This document shows, one piece after another, positions 9,259 through 18,919 of a stretch of 64,000 bases of DNA. The first letter of the stretch is position 1. Every line of letters begins with the position of its first letter. A program made the position numbers and the translations under genes. The notes under the pieces were generated by a model. That model did no database searches, was not told the DNA's origin, and saw nothing but the letters and a program-made list of their open reading frames with translations. The stretch is from an uncultured Tolumonas sp. (GTDB lineage Bacteria > Pseudomonadota > Gammaproteobacteria > Enterobacterales > Aeromonadaceae), in assembly GCF_963556105.2 (NCBI RefSeq), contig NZ_OY829945.1:136501-200500 (forward strand), read 5' to 3'.

Positions 9259-10587
9259 ATGCAACGTTTTTCCCGGTTGTATAGTGTATTGCTTGGTTTG
9301 AGTTGGTTACCTTTCTCCGTTTTTGCCTCAGCAGCTTTTCCGCCGTATTTAAGTTCCAAAACCCCTTATCAACCCCAACAACAGATAGCAGATTATCAGC
9401 CGATACCTACCGGTTATCAGTTGGTGTTTACCGAGCTATTAGCGCGCCATGGTGCACGCACGATGACGGGGGGTAAAAGTGATGTGCGGAGTTACCAACT
9501 TTGGCAGCAGGCACAAAAAAGTGGTGCGTTAACGGCGCTGGGTAAAACGCTGGGGCCGCAGCTGGCAGCGATGATCAAAGTCAATCAGGCGTTAGGTTAT
9601 GGTCAATTGACGCAATTAGGACGCGAAGAGCATCAACAGCTGGCAGGCCGACTCGTTTTACGTGATCAGTCGTTATTTCAACAAGCCATTGCTCAGGGTC
9701 GGAAAATCAGTGTGCAAAGCTCTGGCAAGGGGCGGGCGGTCGATAGCGCAGAAAACTTTGTGCTCGGTCTCAAACAAACGCAACCTACATTAACGCCTTT
9801 ATTACTGCCCGCACAGGCTAATCCGATACAGCTCTATTTTCATAAAAACGACAGCAGTAAACCTTATCGTAACTATCTGAAAAAAGATGCCCAGCTCAAG
9901 GCAACGCTGGCTGCAATCAAAGCGCAGGCACAAAGTCAGCAAATGGCCCGGCAAGTATTAGAACGTATTTACACAAAGCCATTTGTCGATCAGTTGGGAA
10001 GCGGCGAGTTACCGACGCTGTTGGCTGCTGCGCAAATGTTGTATGACTTATATGCAATTGCTCCCGGTATGCAATATGAAGGTCAGTGGCAGTTCAGCCA
10101 GTTTATGCCGGCAGAGGCGGCGAAATGGTTTGCTTATCTCAATGATGCGGAAGATTTTTATCAGAAAGGCCCCGCTTTTCAGGGGCAGGATATTACCTAT
10201 CGGATGGCACAAGTGCTGGTGGATGATTTCTTTAACAGCATAAAACAGCTGCAGGAAAATACAGCGCCTTTGGCAGCAAAACTGCGCTTCAGCCATGCCG
10301 AAGTGGTGATCCCGTTTGTGACTTTGTTACAACTGCCCGGTAGCGATCAAGCGGTTACCACTGAGCAGCCTTATCGTTATGACAACAATCCGTGGCGGGG
10401 TGAAACTATCGCGCCGATGGCAGCCAATATTCAGTGGGATGTCTATCGGGATGCTCACCAGCACTATTTGGTAAAAATGTTGTATAACGAGCGGGAAACG
10501 CGTTTTAAGACCGATTGCCAGCCCATAAAAGCCGGTAGCTTTTATTATGCTTTCAGTGAATTGCAGCGTTGTTATCATCAACAATAA
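9259..10587 (+). CDS. MINPP-type histidine acid phosphatase (putative phytase)
   Basis: A 442-residue secreted phosphatase. Signal peptide about residues 1-24 (ending VFASA). The nucleophile motif is LLARHGART near residue 62 (RHGxR, with TM in place of the usual xP). The proton-donor region reads RFSHAEVVIPF, i.e. HAE rather than HD, which marks the multiple-inositol-polyphosphate-phosphatase branch rather than AppA-type phytases. It would release phosphate from phytate or other inositol phosphates in the periplasm. It ends directly against the convergent transglutaminase gene. Confidence 0.85.
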   Translation: MQRFSRLYSVLLGLSWLPFSVFASAAFPPYLSSKTPYQPQQQIADYQPIPTGYQLVFTELLARHGARTMTGGKSDVRSYQLWQQAQKSGALTALGKTLGPQLAAMIKVNQALGYGQLTQLGREEHQQLAGRLVLRDQSLFQQAIAQGRKISVQSSGKGRAVDSAENFVLGLKQTQPTLTPLLLPAQANPIQLYFHKNDSSKPYRNYLKKDAQLKATLAAIKAQAQSQQMARQVLERIYTKPFVDQLGSGELPTLLAAAQMLYDLYAIAPGMQYEGQWQFSQFMPAEAAKWFAYLNDAEDFYQKGPAFQGQDITYRMAQVLVDDFFNSIKQLQENTAPLAAKLRFSHAEVVIPFVTLLQLPGSDQAVTTEQPYRYDNNPWRGETIAPMAANIQWDVYRDAHQHYLVKMLYNERETRFKTDCQPIKAGSFYYAFSELQRCYHQQ

Positions 10588-12582
10588 TCATAATTGGCGG
10601 GTCAATATTTTGATTTGCCGTATCGCCTGTTTGTTATCGGCTTGCGCATAGCGTGCCGCCACATAATGTCCGGTCAGTTGCTGCATGATTGGCGCCGCCG
10701 GATGATTGGCGGCCTGCAAACGCTGCACGAATGCTTGTGGTGTTTCATCCTGTTGGCGAATGCACCCACGCTGCGCTAAGCGTCGGCACGCCTGTAAATA
10801 GGCCATCACCAGCGGGTCTTGTTTTATCCGCTGCCGTGCCAGCCAATGGATGCCCAGCGCTACCCCGATCACCAAAAACAACCCGCCGAGCATCGCAAAC
10901 AGACGCCCCCAGATGTGATGACCAAACAGCTCGCGTAGCAATTGCTCCTGCGACTGGTTGTTGTAATTTAACACCCACGATGTCCAGCGATAGTCGATAG
11001 CGGCCAGATATTGATGCAGTTGGGCAAAAAACAGCAGATTGCGGTAACTGGTCAGACTGAATGGATCGCGCAGGCGGGTTTCTGCCGCTGGCAGGATGTC
11101 GTCGATGCTGCGGCTGAGGCGATCGGGTGCCACCATCAAGGTCGGGTCAAAGCGTTGCCAGCGATGGTTGAGCCAGACTTCCGACCAGGCATGGGCATCA
11201 AACTGATACAGGCTGAGATAGTTGCCATCAGCATGATATTCCCCGCCTAAATAGCCCGTGACCATCCGCGCTGGAATGCCGGCTGCACGCATCAGGAAGG
11301 TAAAACTGCTGGCGAAATGGGCACAAAAACCACGTCGGGAACCAAACATAAAATCATCGATCTGATCACTGCCTTGCAGTGGTGGTGGTTCTAACGTGTA
11401 GCTAAAACCATGGCTGGCAAAATAGCGCATCGCCGCTTGTGCAAATTGCCGATCATCAGAATTATTCAGACGTAATTCAGCGGCCAGGGTGCGCACTTGC
11501 GGGTTTCCCTGCGGTAATTGCAGGTTAAGTTGTCGCTGGTAACCGGATAACTGCGTTTGCAGTGTGGTTTGCGGAAAATAACTGAGCGGGATCTGTTTTT
11601 TCTGCTGCAATAATTTCGGTGAATACAGGCTCATGACCGGTGTTAACAACGCGTCATTATTGTCTGGTCGTGACAGGTCAAGGCTGTATAACCAGTGCTG
11701 ATTGCTGGGCTCGATAATCAGCCGATAAGCGCTGGCGGGCTCTTGCCAATTGAGCCGCTGTTTTAACGGCGTGGTGGCCGTAAACGGGCTCTCCTGCTGT
11801 TGATACCACTGGCGTAGCGAAGGGGCGACGCGCCAGGTTTTCCCATCAAAATCTTCATGTACCAGTGCCCGCCAGTAACGTTGATTTTCCGGTGGTAGCG
11901 GCCCATCAAAGCTGGCACGAAATGCTAGTGCGCTGGATCGGGAAAGTTGCGCGATATCGCCCGGTGTCACCTCTTCATTGAGACCGGTGGTGGCACTCTT
12001 AATATCGGGTATCCGCCACATCGGCCCTAAATGCGGGATCAGTAAAAATAGCATCGCCATCAGTGGCAGACTTTGCAACAGCAGACGTAACCCCAGCCGC
12101 CATTGTGCGCGGTAGTTATTGGTCTGATAAATCGACAGCAACGCAATGGTGTTAATGCCGGCCACCAGCAGCAGATAAAGGGTAAATGCCAGCCCCTGCT
12201 GATAGATCAGCGCCAGCGCCACCAGAAAATAGAGCGATAACACATGCAGGCTGAGGTGACGACGGCTGGAAAATTCAAGAAATTTCAGCGTACAACCCAG
12301 CACCAGCAAATTAAACATCGCTGGCAGAAAACCACTGCTGCGCCAGAGATAGGCGATGAAGCCCATACCCAACAAGGCCAGACTATTTTTCAACCACAGC
12401 GATGGCGGCTTTAACTGCTCACGCGCTATTGCGTAACGCCAGCCGATGGTGAGCAGCGCACAGGCATAAATGGCGGAGTGCAATTCACCATACAGCGGCA
12501 ACACCATCAGCAGATAACTTAAGCTCAGCCAGTTCAGTGTCTGTTGGCCGAGAGTGACCGAGAGATGTTCAGTGGTTTTCAT
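10588..12582 (-). CDS. TgpA-like membrane transglutaminase (DUF3488 plus transglutaminase core)
   Basis: A 664-residue protein with about six N-terminal membrane segments (residues 15-190, DUF3488), a large periplasmic transglutaminase-like domain and a further membrane segment near residue 555 followed by a DUF4129-like tail. The catalytic triad is visible: Cys in RRGFCAHFASSF, His in FDAHAWSEVW, Asp in RFDPT. It is the last gene of a moxR-DUF58-TgpA operon, overlapping the DUF58 gene by 14 bases. Pseudomonas TgpA is essential and acts in the envelope; the substrate is unknown. Confidence 0.9.
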   Translation of the reverse strand: MKTTEHLSVTLGQQTLNWLSLSYLLMVLPLYGELHSAIYACALLTIGWRYAIAREQLKPPSLWLKNSLALLGMGFIAYLWRSSGFLPAMFNLLVLGCTLKFLEFSSRRHLSLHVLSLYFLVALALIYQQGLAFTLYLLLVAGINTIALLSIYQTNNYRAQWRLGLRLLLQSLPLMAMLFLLIPHLGPMWRIPDIKSATTGLNEEVTPGDIAQLSRSSALAFRASFDGPLPPENQRYWRALVHEDFDGKTWRVAPSLRQWYQQQESPFTATTPLKQRLNWQEPASAYRLIIEPSNQHWLYSLDLSRPDNNDALLTPVMSLYSPKLLQQKKQIPLSYFPQTTLQTQLSGYQRQLNLQLPQGNPQVRTLAAELRLNNSDDRQFAQAAMRYFASHGFSYTLEPPPLQGSDQIDDFMFGSRRGFCAHFASSFTFLMRAAGIPARMVTGYLGGEYHADGNYLSLYQFDAHAWSEVWLNHRWQRFDPTLMVAPDRLSRSIDDILPAAETRLRDPFSLTSYRNLLFFAQLHQYLAAIDYRWTSWVLNYNNQSQEQLLRELFGHHIWGRLFAMLGGLFLVIGVALGIHWLARQRIKQDPLVMAYLQACRRLAQRGCIRQQDETPQAFVQRLQAANHPAAPIMQQLTGHYVAARYAQADNKQAIRQIKILTRQL

Positions 12583-13555
12583 ACAGTGCCAACGCGGTCA
12601 GACAGTGAGTTTGATGCAACGCACCTTCGCCGGGCGCAATGCTTTGACTACCCAGCAATAAGCCGTAATGCGAACCTTGTTGCTCCAGAGTTTGTAACTG
12701 GTAACAAAGCTTCGACAGGCGCTCTTCCAGATCCAGCCCCGGCGTTTTTTGTAGTTCCAGCCAACATAATTGTGGGATCGGGGTCATGAACTCTTTGCTG
12801 ACCAAGCCACGCCCTTGCGCGACTTGTTTCCAGGCGATCTGGCTTAATGATTCGCCGCTACGATACGGGCGCACACCCTGCATTTCATCCATGCCTGCGG
12901 TTTGGCTGATAGAGACTGGCGCATTGGCTTCCGTCTGTGGCGTATTTCCAGCCTGCAACTGCAGTTCACATAACAATGGGCGTGGATAAGCCAGCCCGGT
13001 TTGTTGCAGATCGAGCTGTGTCCAGCATTCCAGCAAACCGAGCGGCCATTGGCTGGTTATGCGTAACCGCCCCGGTTGTAACCAGCCGCGGCGGGTTGCA
13101 ATAAAGGTCACGCCGAGTTGCGCACGATTTTCCAGTGTTGGCAGATGTTCACCTAAGCCATCGATAGCGCTGAGTTGCAGATCATAACGCGGGCGTTCGG
13201 TTTGTAGGTGCAGCAGAAAACGTAACGATTGCCCGGCATAACCGGTTGGTGCCGTCAGCGCTTCCACCGTTAAACCACTGAGGTTGTAATGGCAGTAATG
13301 CATCGAGATCACAAACAGGCTGAACAGCAGATAGGCCAGCGCCAACACCAGATTGTTTTCATAATTGGAACCGAGCAGGAAAATTGCCACCGTCAGACAC
13401 AGATAAACCCAGCCGGTATGACTGGGGAAGATAAACAGGTTATGGCGATTTAAGCGATATTGGCTGGCGGGGGGAATACGACGGTCTAACCACGCAGTCA
13501 TGCGTTGGTGCCAAGCCCGACGCAGCGACTGCCACGGTTTCATCGCACCTTTCAT
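12569..13555 (-). CDS. DUF58 domain protein
   Basis: A 328-residue protein with two close N-terminal membrane segments (about 45-90, around GWVYLCLTVAIFLLG and LVLALAYLLFSLFV). A DUF58 region in the second half includes GMDEMQGVRPYRSGESLSQIAWK, where the RxYxxGD-like pattern is usual. Such proteins resemble von Willebrand A modules and work with MoxR ATPases. It overlaps moxR by 4 bases and the transglutaminase gene by 14, so the three are probably translated together. No catalytic activity is known. Confidence 0.88.
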   Translation of the reverse strand: MKGAMKPWQSLRRAWHQRMTAWLDRRIPPASQYRLNRHNLFIFPSHTGWVYLCLTVAIFLLGSNYENNLVLALAYLLFSLFVISMHYCHYNLSGLTVEALTAPTGYAGQSLRFLLHLQTERPRYDLQLSAIDGLGEHLPTLENRAQLGVTFIATRRGWLQPGRLRITSQWPLGLLECWTQLDLQQTGLAYPRPLLCELQLQAGNTPQTEANAPVSISQTAGMDEMQGVRPYRSGESLSQIAWKQVAQGRGLVSKEFMTPIPQLCWLELQKTPGLDLEERLSKLCYQLQTLEQQGSHYGLLLGSQSIAPGEGALHQTHCLTALALYENH

Positions 13556-14472
13556 CGTACTGGGTCCACGCGTTCTAATAAGGCGCGACTCAGACTACTT
13601 TGACCGCCAATCGCGCCACTATAACCGCTGCGTAACCGATGTTCGGCGACGGGAGCAAAAATCGCCTGAATATCATCCGGCAGCAGATAATCGCGACCGG
13701 CCATATAGGCCCAGACACGGGCGGCACTTAACAATGCCTTGCTGGCGCGCGGGGAGAGCGCGTGCGGGGTGATGCCGGCGGTGCGGCTTTCTTGCACCAG
13801 ACTGAGCAGATAATCCAGCGCGGCATCGGCCACTTTCACCTGTTCCGCCTGTCGTTGCATCAGCTGTAATTGTTGGGCATCCAGTAGCGGTGTGACCTTG
13901 GTGCTATCGTTTTGCAGCAACATGCGTTTTTCGGTGATTTTATCCGGATAACCGAGCTCGATCCGCATCAAAAAGCGATCTAACTGCGACTCAGGCAGTG
14001 GATAAGTGCCAGCTTGATCCTGTGGATTTTGCGTGGCAATGACGAAAAACGGCTCGGGTAAAGCGCGGGTTTCGCCATCTAAGCTGACTTGGCGTTCGGC
14101 CATTGCTTCCAGCAGGGCACTTTGCGTGCGAGGGCTACCGCGGTTGATTTCATCGGCCAGCAGCACTTGGGTAAACACTGGTCCGGGGTGAAAAACGAAC
14201 TCTTTTTGCTGCTCAAATACTGAAACACCCAGCAAGTCGGCAGGCAGCATGTCGGAAGTAAATTGTACCCGCTGATAATCGAGCCCCATCACGGTGGCCA
14301 GTGCGTGTGCGAGCGTGGTTTTGCCCATACCCGGCAGATCTTCAATCAGCAGATGGCCCTTCGCCAGCAGACAACAGACCGCCAGCTGGATCTCCTCTTC
14401 CTTGCCTAAAATAACCCGGTTTAGTTCACTCAGAACGGCTTGAATACGCTGCTGCACGCTATACTCCGACAA
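13552..14472 (-). CDS. MoxR-family AAA+ ATPase
   Basis: A 306-residue MoxR ATPase. Walker A is DLPGMGKTTLAHALA (about residue 44), Walker B LLADEINRGSPRTQSALLEAM, sensor 1 VIATQNP, and an arginine-rich C-terminal lid includes LSPRASKALLSAARVWA. MoxR proteins act as chaperone-like partners for VWA/DUF58 proteins. It leads the three-gene operon with the DUF58 and TgpA-like genes, as in many gammaproteobacteria. Confidence 0.92.
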   Translation of the reverse strand: MSEYSVQQRIQAVLSELNRVILGKEEEIQLAVCCLLAKGHLLIEDLPGMGKTTLAHALATVMGLDYQRVQFTSDMLPADLLGVSVFEQQKEFVFHPGPVFTQVLLADEINRGSPRTQSALLEAMAERQVSLDGETRALPEPFFVIATQNPQDQAGTYPLPESQLDRFLMRIELGYPDKITEKRMLLQNDSTKVTPLLDAQQLQLMQRQAEQVKVADAALDYLLSLVQESRTAGITPHALSPRASKALLSAARVWAYMAGRDYLLPDDIQAIFAPVAEHRLRSGYSGAIGGQSSLSRALLERVDPVR

Positions 14473-14497
14473 ATATGAGGCTCAATAGAAAGGCAGT

Positions 14498-14527
14498 CAC
14501 AGGCTTCAGTAAGTATAGAAGCCTGTG
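14498..14527 (-). terminator. hairpin after the Bax-inhibitor-1 gene
   Basis: A perfect 10-bp stem (14498-14507 CACAGGCTTC, 14518-14527 GAAGCCTGTG, 10-base loop) lies between the stop of the BI-1 gene and the moxR start. The downstream minus-strand sequence (ACTGCCTTTC) has only a weak U run, so termination may be incomplete. Confidence 0.5.
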
Positions 14528-14544
14528 GTAAAAGGCAGGGAAGA

Positions 14545-15204
14545 TTAGCGACGGCTGAGAATGCGTAAGATACGCAGGAACAGGTTGATGATATCGAGAT
14601 ACAACGCAGCGGCGCTGTCGATGGCGTTATCCAGTGTTTTCGGGATCGCATTGGCACGCGCCCAGTCGTAACCGATGTAACCACTGAAAATCAGCGCTAC
14701 TGCCCAGTCGGTCAGCGGGTGTGACTTGTGGAAGATAAAGACTTCCGCCAGTTGCACGACCAAGGTGATCAGCAAGGCGAAAAACAGCGCTCGACCAATG
14801 CCCTGAAAGAATGCCGGGTACATACTGCCTAACAGCATCATAACGAAGGTGATTTCACCGGTCACACGCATGGCTTCCAATACCAATGCGCTGTCAAATT
14901 GGCTGACCACAACATTCAGCACCAGACCAAATGGCACCACAATCAGGTTGTAACCAAAGAAGCTAATCAACGGGTTTTCAGAGCGATTCAGAATAAAACT
15001 GCCGGCCATACAACACAGGAAATAACCGATAAAAAACAGACGATGATCGATGGCATACAGACTTTCCACCGGAATAGTCATCATCATCAACCAGTTAACA
15101 AAAAAGCCCCAGCATAACGTCAGGCCGATGGTCAGGTTATATAACGACGGACTGATTTGTTGTGCACCGATAAAATTAGTTCTTTTAAAAACACTGGTTT
15201 CCAT
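14545..15204 (-). CDS. Bax inhibitor-1 / YccA family membrane protein
   Basis: A 219-residue protein with about seven hydrophobic segments, the size and layout of the bacterial BI-1 family. Typical features are the SLYNLTIGLTLCWGFFVNWL start and the C-terminal ALYLDIINLFLRILRIL segment. Family members are inner-membrane proteins, some acting as pH-sensitive calcium leak channels or as FtsH substrates. No operon partner; upstream are about 250 bases of promoter DNA before the divergent acyltransferase. Confidence 0.9.
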   Translation of the reverse strand: METSVFKRTNFIGAQQISPSLYNLTIGLTLCWGFFVNWLMMMTIPVESLYAIDHRLFFIGYFLCCMAGSFILNRSENPLISFFGYNLIVVPFGLVLNVVVSQFDSALVLEAMRVTGEITFVMMLLGSMYPAFFQGIGRALFFALLITLVVQLAEVFIFHKSHPLTDWAVALIFSGYIGYDWARANAIPKTLDNAIDSAAALYLDIINLFLRILRILSRR

Positions 15205-15454
15205 AATTATTATCCCATACAGATTGAGTTGATTATTCTTACCACAATTGCGCCGAATTCATAGTGTCGCTTCAAATGAATATGTCTGTGTCACTAACCG
15301 TTTGATTTAATGCCGAGTAAATTCGGCGTGTGGATAAACTCGGCTAAAACTGCCGTTTTCTGCTTCACCTGCGTCGATCTTGCGGCGATAATGCGCGCCT
15401 CGTGCTGACTATGAGCGGTCAGTAGTGTTAAACCCTCATTACTCAGAATTAATT

Positions 15455-16342
15455 ATGTTGTCATTTCTGCCCGGTTTTATCTTATTACCATTCAGTATTG
15501 CGCTGGTGATCCTGAATACTGCACTGGTGTCTGTTCTCATTGGCATCCAGGCGATATTAAAGCTGTTGATCCCGATCGCAGTGGTTAATCATTACCTGAC
15601 GCGCGGTTGTAACTTCATCATGTACGGCTGGTTGTGTGGCAATGCACTGATGCTACGACTGGTGAATAAAGTGGAATGGGAAATACATGACACCACCAAT
15701 CTGAATAAGAAAGGCTGGCACATGGTGATCTGTAATCACCAAAGCTGGGCTGATATTGTGTTGTTGGGCGATATTTTCCGTAATCGTCTGCCAACCCCGA
15801 AGTTTTTCTTAAAACATGATCTGTTGTATGTGCCGTTTGTCGGTTTGGCGTGCTGGGGTTTAGACATGCCGTTTATGCGCCGTTACAGCCGTCAGCAGTT
15901 ACTGAAAAACCCGGAATTGCGTGGTAAAGATGTGACCACCGCACGGGAAGCGTGCGCCAAATTCCGCACCATTCCAACGACCGTGATCAATTTTGTGGAA
16001 GGCAGCCGTTTTACACCGGAAAAGAAAATTGAAACCAAATCGCCATATGCGCATTTGCTGACCCCAAAACCGGCAGGGTTGGCGATGGCGATGAATGTGC
16101 TGGGCGAGCAATTTGAGAAAATTGTTAATGTGACGTTGGCTTACCCGGAAAACACCGGTCGCCCGTTCCACGATATGCTCAGTGGCCGTTTGACGCGCGT
16201 GCAAGTCTGGATCGAAGAGATCCCGGTGACAGAAGTGCAGCGTGGCGATTACATCAAAGACAAACCATTTAAACGTGGTTTCCAGCAATGGCTGACCGGC
16301 GTCTGGCAGCACAAAGATCAGCTATTGGCAGAAAAACGCTAA
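15455..16342 (+). CDS. YihG-type 1-acyl-glycerol-3-phosphate acyltransferase family protein
   Basis: A 295-residue membrane acyltransferase. Two N-terminal hydrophobic segments (about 3-55) are followed by the PlsC motifs: NHQSWAD near residue 98 (HX4D acyltransferase motif I), and NFVEGSRFTPEK (motif III) near 185. Overall sequence matches E. coli YihG/YihG-like acyltransferases, thought to remodel phospholipid acyl chains. The start at ATG 15455 (MLSFLPGF) is chosen over an in-frame GTG 30 bases upstream because the hydrophobic N-terminus begins here. Confidence 0.85.
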   Translation: MLSFLPGFILLPFSIALVILNTALVSVLIGIQAILKLLIPIAVVNHYLTRGCNFIMYGWLCGNALMLRLVNKVEWEIHDTTNLNKKGWHMVICNHQSWADIVLLGDIFRNRLPTPKFFLKHDLLYVPFVGLACWGLDMPFMRRYSRQQLLKNPELRGKDVTTAREACAKFRTIPTTVINFVEGSRFTPEKKIETKSPYAHLLTPKPAGLAMAMNVLGEQFEKIVNVTLAYPENTGRPFHDMLSGRLTRVQVWIEEIPVTEVQRGDYIKDKPFKRGFQQWLTGVWQHKDQLLAEKR

Positions 16343-16352
16343 CGGAATGGTG

Positions 16353-16811
16353 TTAACTGAGTAGCGCAAACAGCTCATCCAGATTTTGTTCCGAAAACAC
16401 CTGAATATGGTGTTGGCGTAACAGGCGGGTGGTGATGCCTTCACCAGGAATTTTCTGGCCGCTGAACTGGCCGTTATAGATGTTACTGCTGCCGCAGGAT
16501 GGGCTGCTCTCTTTTAAAATGGCGTATTGGATTTGTTGCTGCTGACACAGCGTGAGTGCTTGTTCGGCGCCGCGCACAAAAGCGGTGGTTACATCACGTT
16601 CACAACCAGTCATTACGCGCCCATCGCTCTGGATCTCAGCCGCCAGCCGCGGCGTAGGTAAACCGCCAGCTTGTTCCGGGCAAAATGGCACCAGCCAGCC
16701 ATTAGCTTGCCAGCGTTGTAGTAAAGTGTGATGAACTGGTTTACTTTGACCGTCATAACGAACCGGGCAACCCAATAAACAGGCACTGACTAGAATTTTT
16801 GGTGTTTTCAT
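16353..16811 (-). CDS. DUF523 family protein
   Basis: A 152-residue cytoplasmic protein of the DUF523 family. It shows the hallmark VSACLLGCPVRYDGQSK near the start and the cysteine motif KESSPSCGSS around residue 100. The conserved cysteines suggest metal or cluster binding, but no function is established. It is convergent with the acyltransferase gene (10 bases between stops). Confidence 0.87.
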   Translation of the reverse strand: MKTPKILVSACLLGCPVRYDGQSKPVHHTLLQRWQANGWLVPFCPEQAGGLPTPRLAAEIQSDGRVMTGCERDVTTAFVRGAEQALTLCQQQQIQYAILKESSPSCGSSNIYNGQFSGQKIPGEGITTRLLRQHHIQVFSEQNLDELFALLS

Positions 16812-16883
16812 TATTCGACTCCCGTGTATATCGCAATGATTTTAAGCGGGAGCAGCAAAATGGCCCAGATTAATTAAGTTTCA

Positions 16884-17426
16884 TTAGTTGGTTATGTGAG
16901 CAGGGCGTAGTCGCCATAACCGAAAGACGGTGTGGCTGTTCACAAACAAAAAACTGCCTTCAATCAGCGCACCACCAATCGAGCCAATCACAACATTATG
17001 TGTCACCCAACACACGGTGCCCATCAGCATGATCAGGCGCATACGAATGCCCTGCTCACGATAAAGCGCCCACGTGCCGAGTGTGGTTCCAATCAACGTT
17101 AACCACTGGATCGGTTGCGTAATGTTCGGTACACCCAACACCCAAACGATCAGCAGGAAAAAACACATCACTGCGACATGGCGGGTGTGAGTTGAAATAA
17201 AACTGCGGAAACCACTGAGCCATGCGGCATAGGCCGCGGTATGGGCGCCGAGTAGGAAGAAATGGGCGCCAATCACGACACAATATAAGGTCAGGAAGGT
17301 GCGCAGACGCTGGTCATTACGCTGCACAAAGGCCGAAATACCAATAACAAACGCCAGTAAACCCACTGACTGTGCCAGTGGGTTGGCAGCAAACAAAGCC
17401 GCTACAGCATGTAAATGTGAGATCAC
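16884..17426 (-). CDS. ygjV: YgjV family inner-membrane protein
   Basis: A 180-residue protein with about five to six hydrophobic segments. It follows uxaA with a 4-base overlap, exactly as ygjV follows uxaCA in E. coli, which supports the name. The N-terminus LAQSVGLLAFVIGISAFVQ and the NVVIGSIGGALIE region are family-like. Its role in hexuronate use is unknown; co-transcription with the uxa genes suggests one. Confidence 0.83.
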   Translation of the reverse strand: MISHLHAVAALFAANPLAQSVGLLAFVIGISAFVQRNDQRLRTFLTLYCVVIGAHFFLLGAHTAAYAAWLSGFRSFISTHTRHVAVMCFFLLIVWVLGVPNITQPIQWLTLIGTTLGTWALYREQGIRMRLIMLMGTVCWVTHNVVIGSIGGALIEGSFLFVNSHTVFRLWRLRPAHITN

Positions 17427-18910
17427 AAGGTTACGCCACTTTTGAAGATCGCGAGTTCCCGGAAATCGTTCTTCTCATTACAGGTGGCTTTGCCATTGGC
17501 GACATCAACAATTAGATCAATAAACTGATTGAGTAGCTGCGCCATGGTTTGGTCTTCCAGCAATCGGCCTGCGTTAAAGTCAATCCAATGCGGTTTACGT
17601 TTGGCTAAATCGCTGTTGGTGGCTAGTTTCACAGTAGGAACGAATCCGCCATAGGGCGTTCCGCGCCCTGTGCTGAACAATACCATGTGACAACCGGCGG
17701 CGGCCAGTGCGCTGGTGGCAACGGCATCGTTGCCTGGCGCGCTGAGTAAATTAAAACCAGCATGCGTTAACCGATCACCATATTTCAGCACATCCATGAC
17801 CTGACTTTGTCCGGCTTTTTGCGTGCAGCCCAGCGACTTCTCTTCCAGCGTGGAAATACCGCCTGCTTTGTTGCCAGGGGACGGGTTTTCATAGATCGGC
17901 TGGTTGTGATCGATGAAGTATTGTTTGAAATCATTCACCATCGACACGGTTTTGCCAAAGGTGGTTTCATCGTGGCAACGCGACATCAAAATGCGTTCGG
18001 CACCAAACATCTCCGGCACTTCGGTCAGCACGCTGGTGCCGCCATGTTGGATCACGTAATCCGAAAACTGACCCAGCAGCGGGTTGGCGGTAATGCCCGA
18101 GAAACCATCCGAGCCGCCACATTCCAGCCCGAATTTCAGCTCGCTGATCAAACCCGGAGTGCGGGTGTCTTGCTGCATCACTGCCAGTAATTCTTGCAGC
18201 AGTTCGACACCGGTGTCCACTTCATCGTCATGTTGCTGGCAGACCATGAACCGCACGCGTTCGGCATCAAATTCACCTAAGGTCTCTTTGAAGGCGGCAA
18301 TTTGGTTGTTTTCACAACCTAAGCCAACCACCAGAACCCCGCCGGCATTGGGGTGACGGACCATATTCTGCAGTATGGTGCGGGTGTTCTGGTGGTCTTG
18401 GCCTAGCTGGGAGCAGCCATATTGGTGGTTGAAAAGATGAATACCATCGATGACCGATAGATCGCATGCGCGTTGTATCTGTTGCTGCATCTGTTTGGCC
18501 AGCGCATTCACACAACCGACTGTGGGTAAAATCCATAACTCATTACGAATACCCACTTCGCCATTTTTACGACGATAGATCTGCACTTCGCGATCGGCAG
18601 GTTGTTGCGGTAAGGCAACGAAATCCGGTTGATATTGATACTCATCCAGATCGTTCAGATTAGTGGCGATGTTGTGATGGTGCACATGCTCACCCACCGC
18701 AATATCAGTGCGGGTATGACCAATCGGCAGGCCATATTTGATCACCTGCGCTTGCGCGGGTAAATCACGCAGCGCCAGTTTATGCCCACGCGCAATAAAG
18801 CCGCGCAGGGCGATCGTCTCGCCATCAATTTCAATGCGCTGACCTTCGGTGAGGTCAGCCAAGGCCACCGCGACATTATCGGTAGCATGTATTTTTATAA
18901 CGTCCTGCAT
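17423..18910 (-). CDS. uxaA: altronate dehydratase
   Basis: UxaA dehydrates D-altronate to 2-keto-3-deoxygluconate (KDG), the third step of galacturonate breakdown. The 495 residues match the usual length. An SAF domain forms the first 100 residues (HHHNIATNL), then the UxaA catalytic domain with GLGCENNQI, GLECGGSDGFSGITANP and CTQKAGQSQVMDV, cysteines that bind the metal. It lies 9 bases after uxaB. Confidence 0.96.
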   Translation of the reverse strand: MQDVIKIHATDNVAVALADLTEGQRIEIDGETIALRGFIARGHKLALRDLPAQAQVIKYGLPIGHTRTDIAVGEHVHHHNIATNLNDLDEYQYQPDFVALPQQPADREVQIYRRKNGEVGIRNELWILPTVGCVNALAKQMQQQIQRACDLSVIDGIHLFNHQYGCSQLGQDHQNTRTILQNMVRHPNAGGVLVVGLGCENNQIAAFKETLGEFDAERVRFMVCQQHDDEVDTGVELLQELLAVMQQDTRTPGLISELKFGLECGGSDGFSGITANPLLGQFSDYVIQHGGTSVLTEVPEMFGAERILMSRCHDETTFGKTVSMVNDFKQYFIDHNQPIYENPSPGNKAGGISTLEEKSLGCTQKAGQSQVMDVLKYGDRLTHAGFNLLSAPGNDAVATSALAAAGCHMVLFSTGRGTPYGGFVPTVKLATNSDLAKRKPHWIDFNAGRLLEDQTMAQLLNQFIDLIVDVANGKATCNEKNDFRELAIFKSGVTL

Positions 18911-18919
18911 GATGAGACC

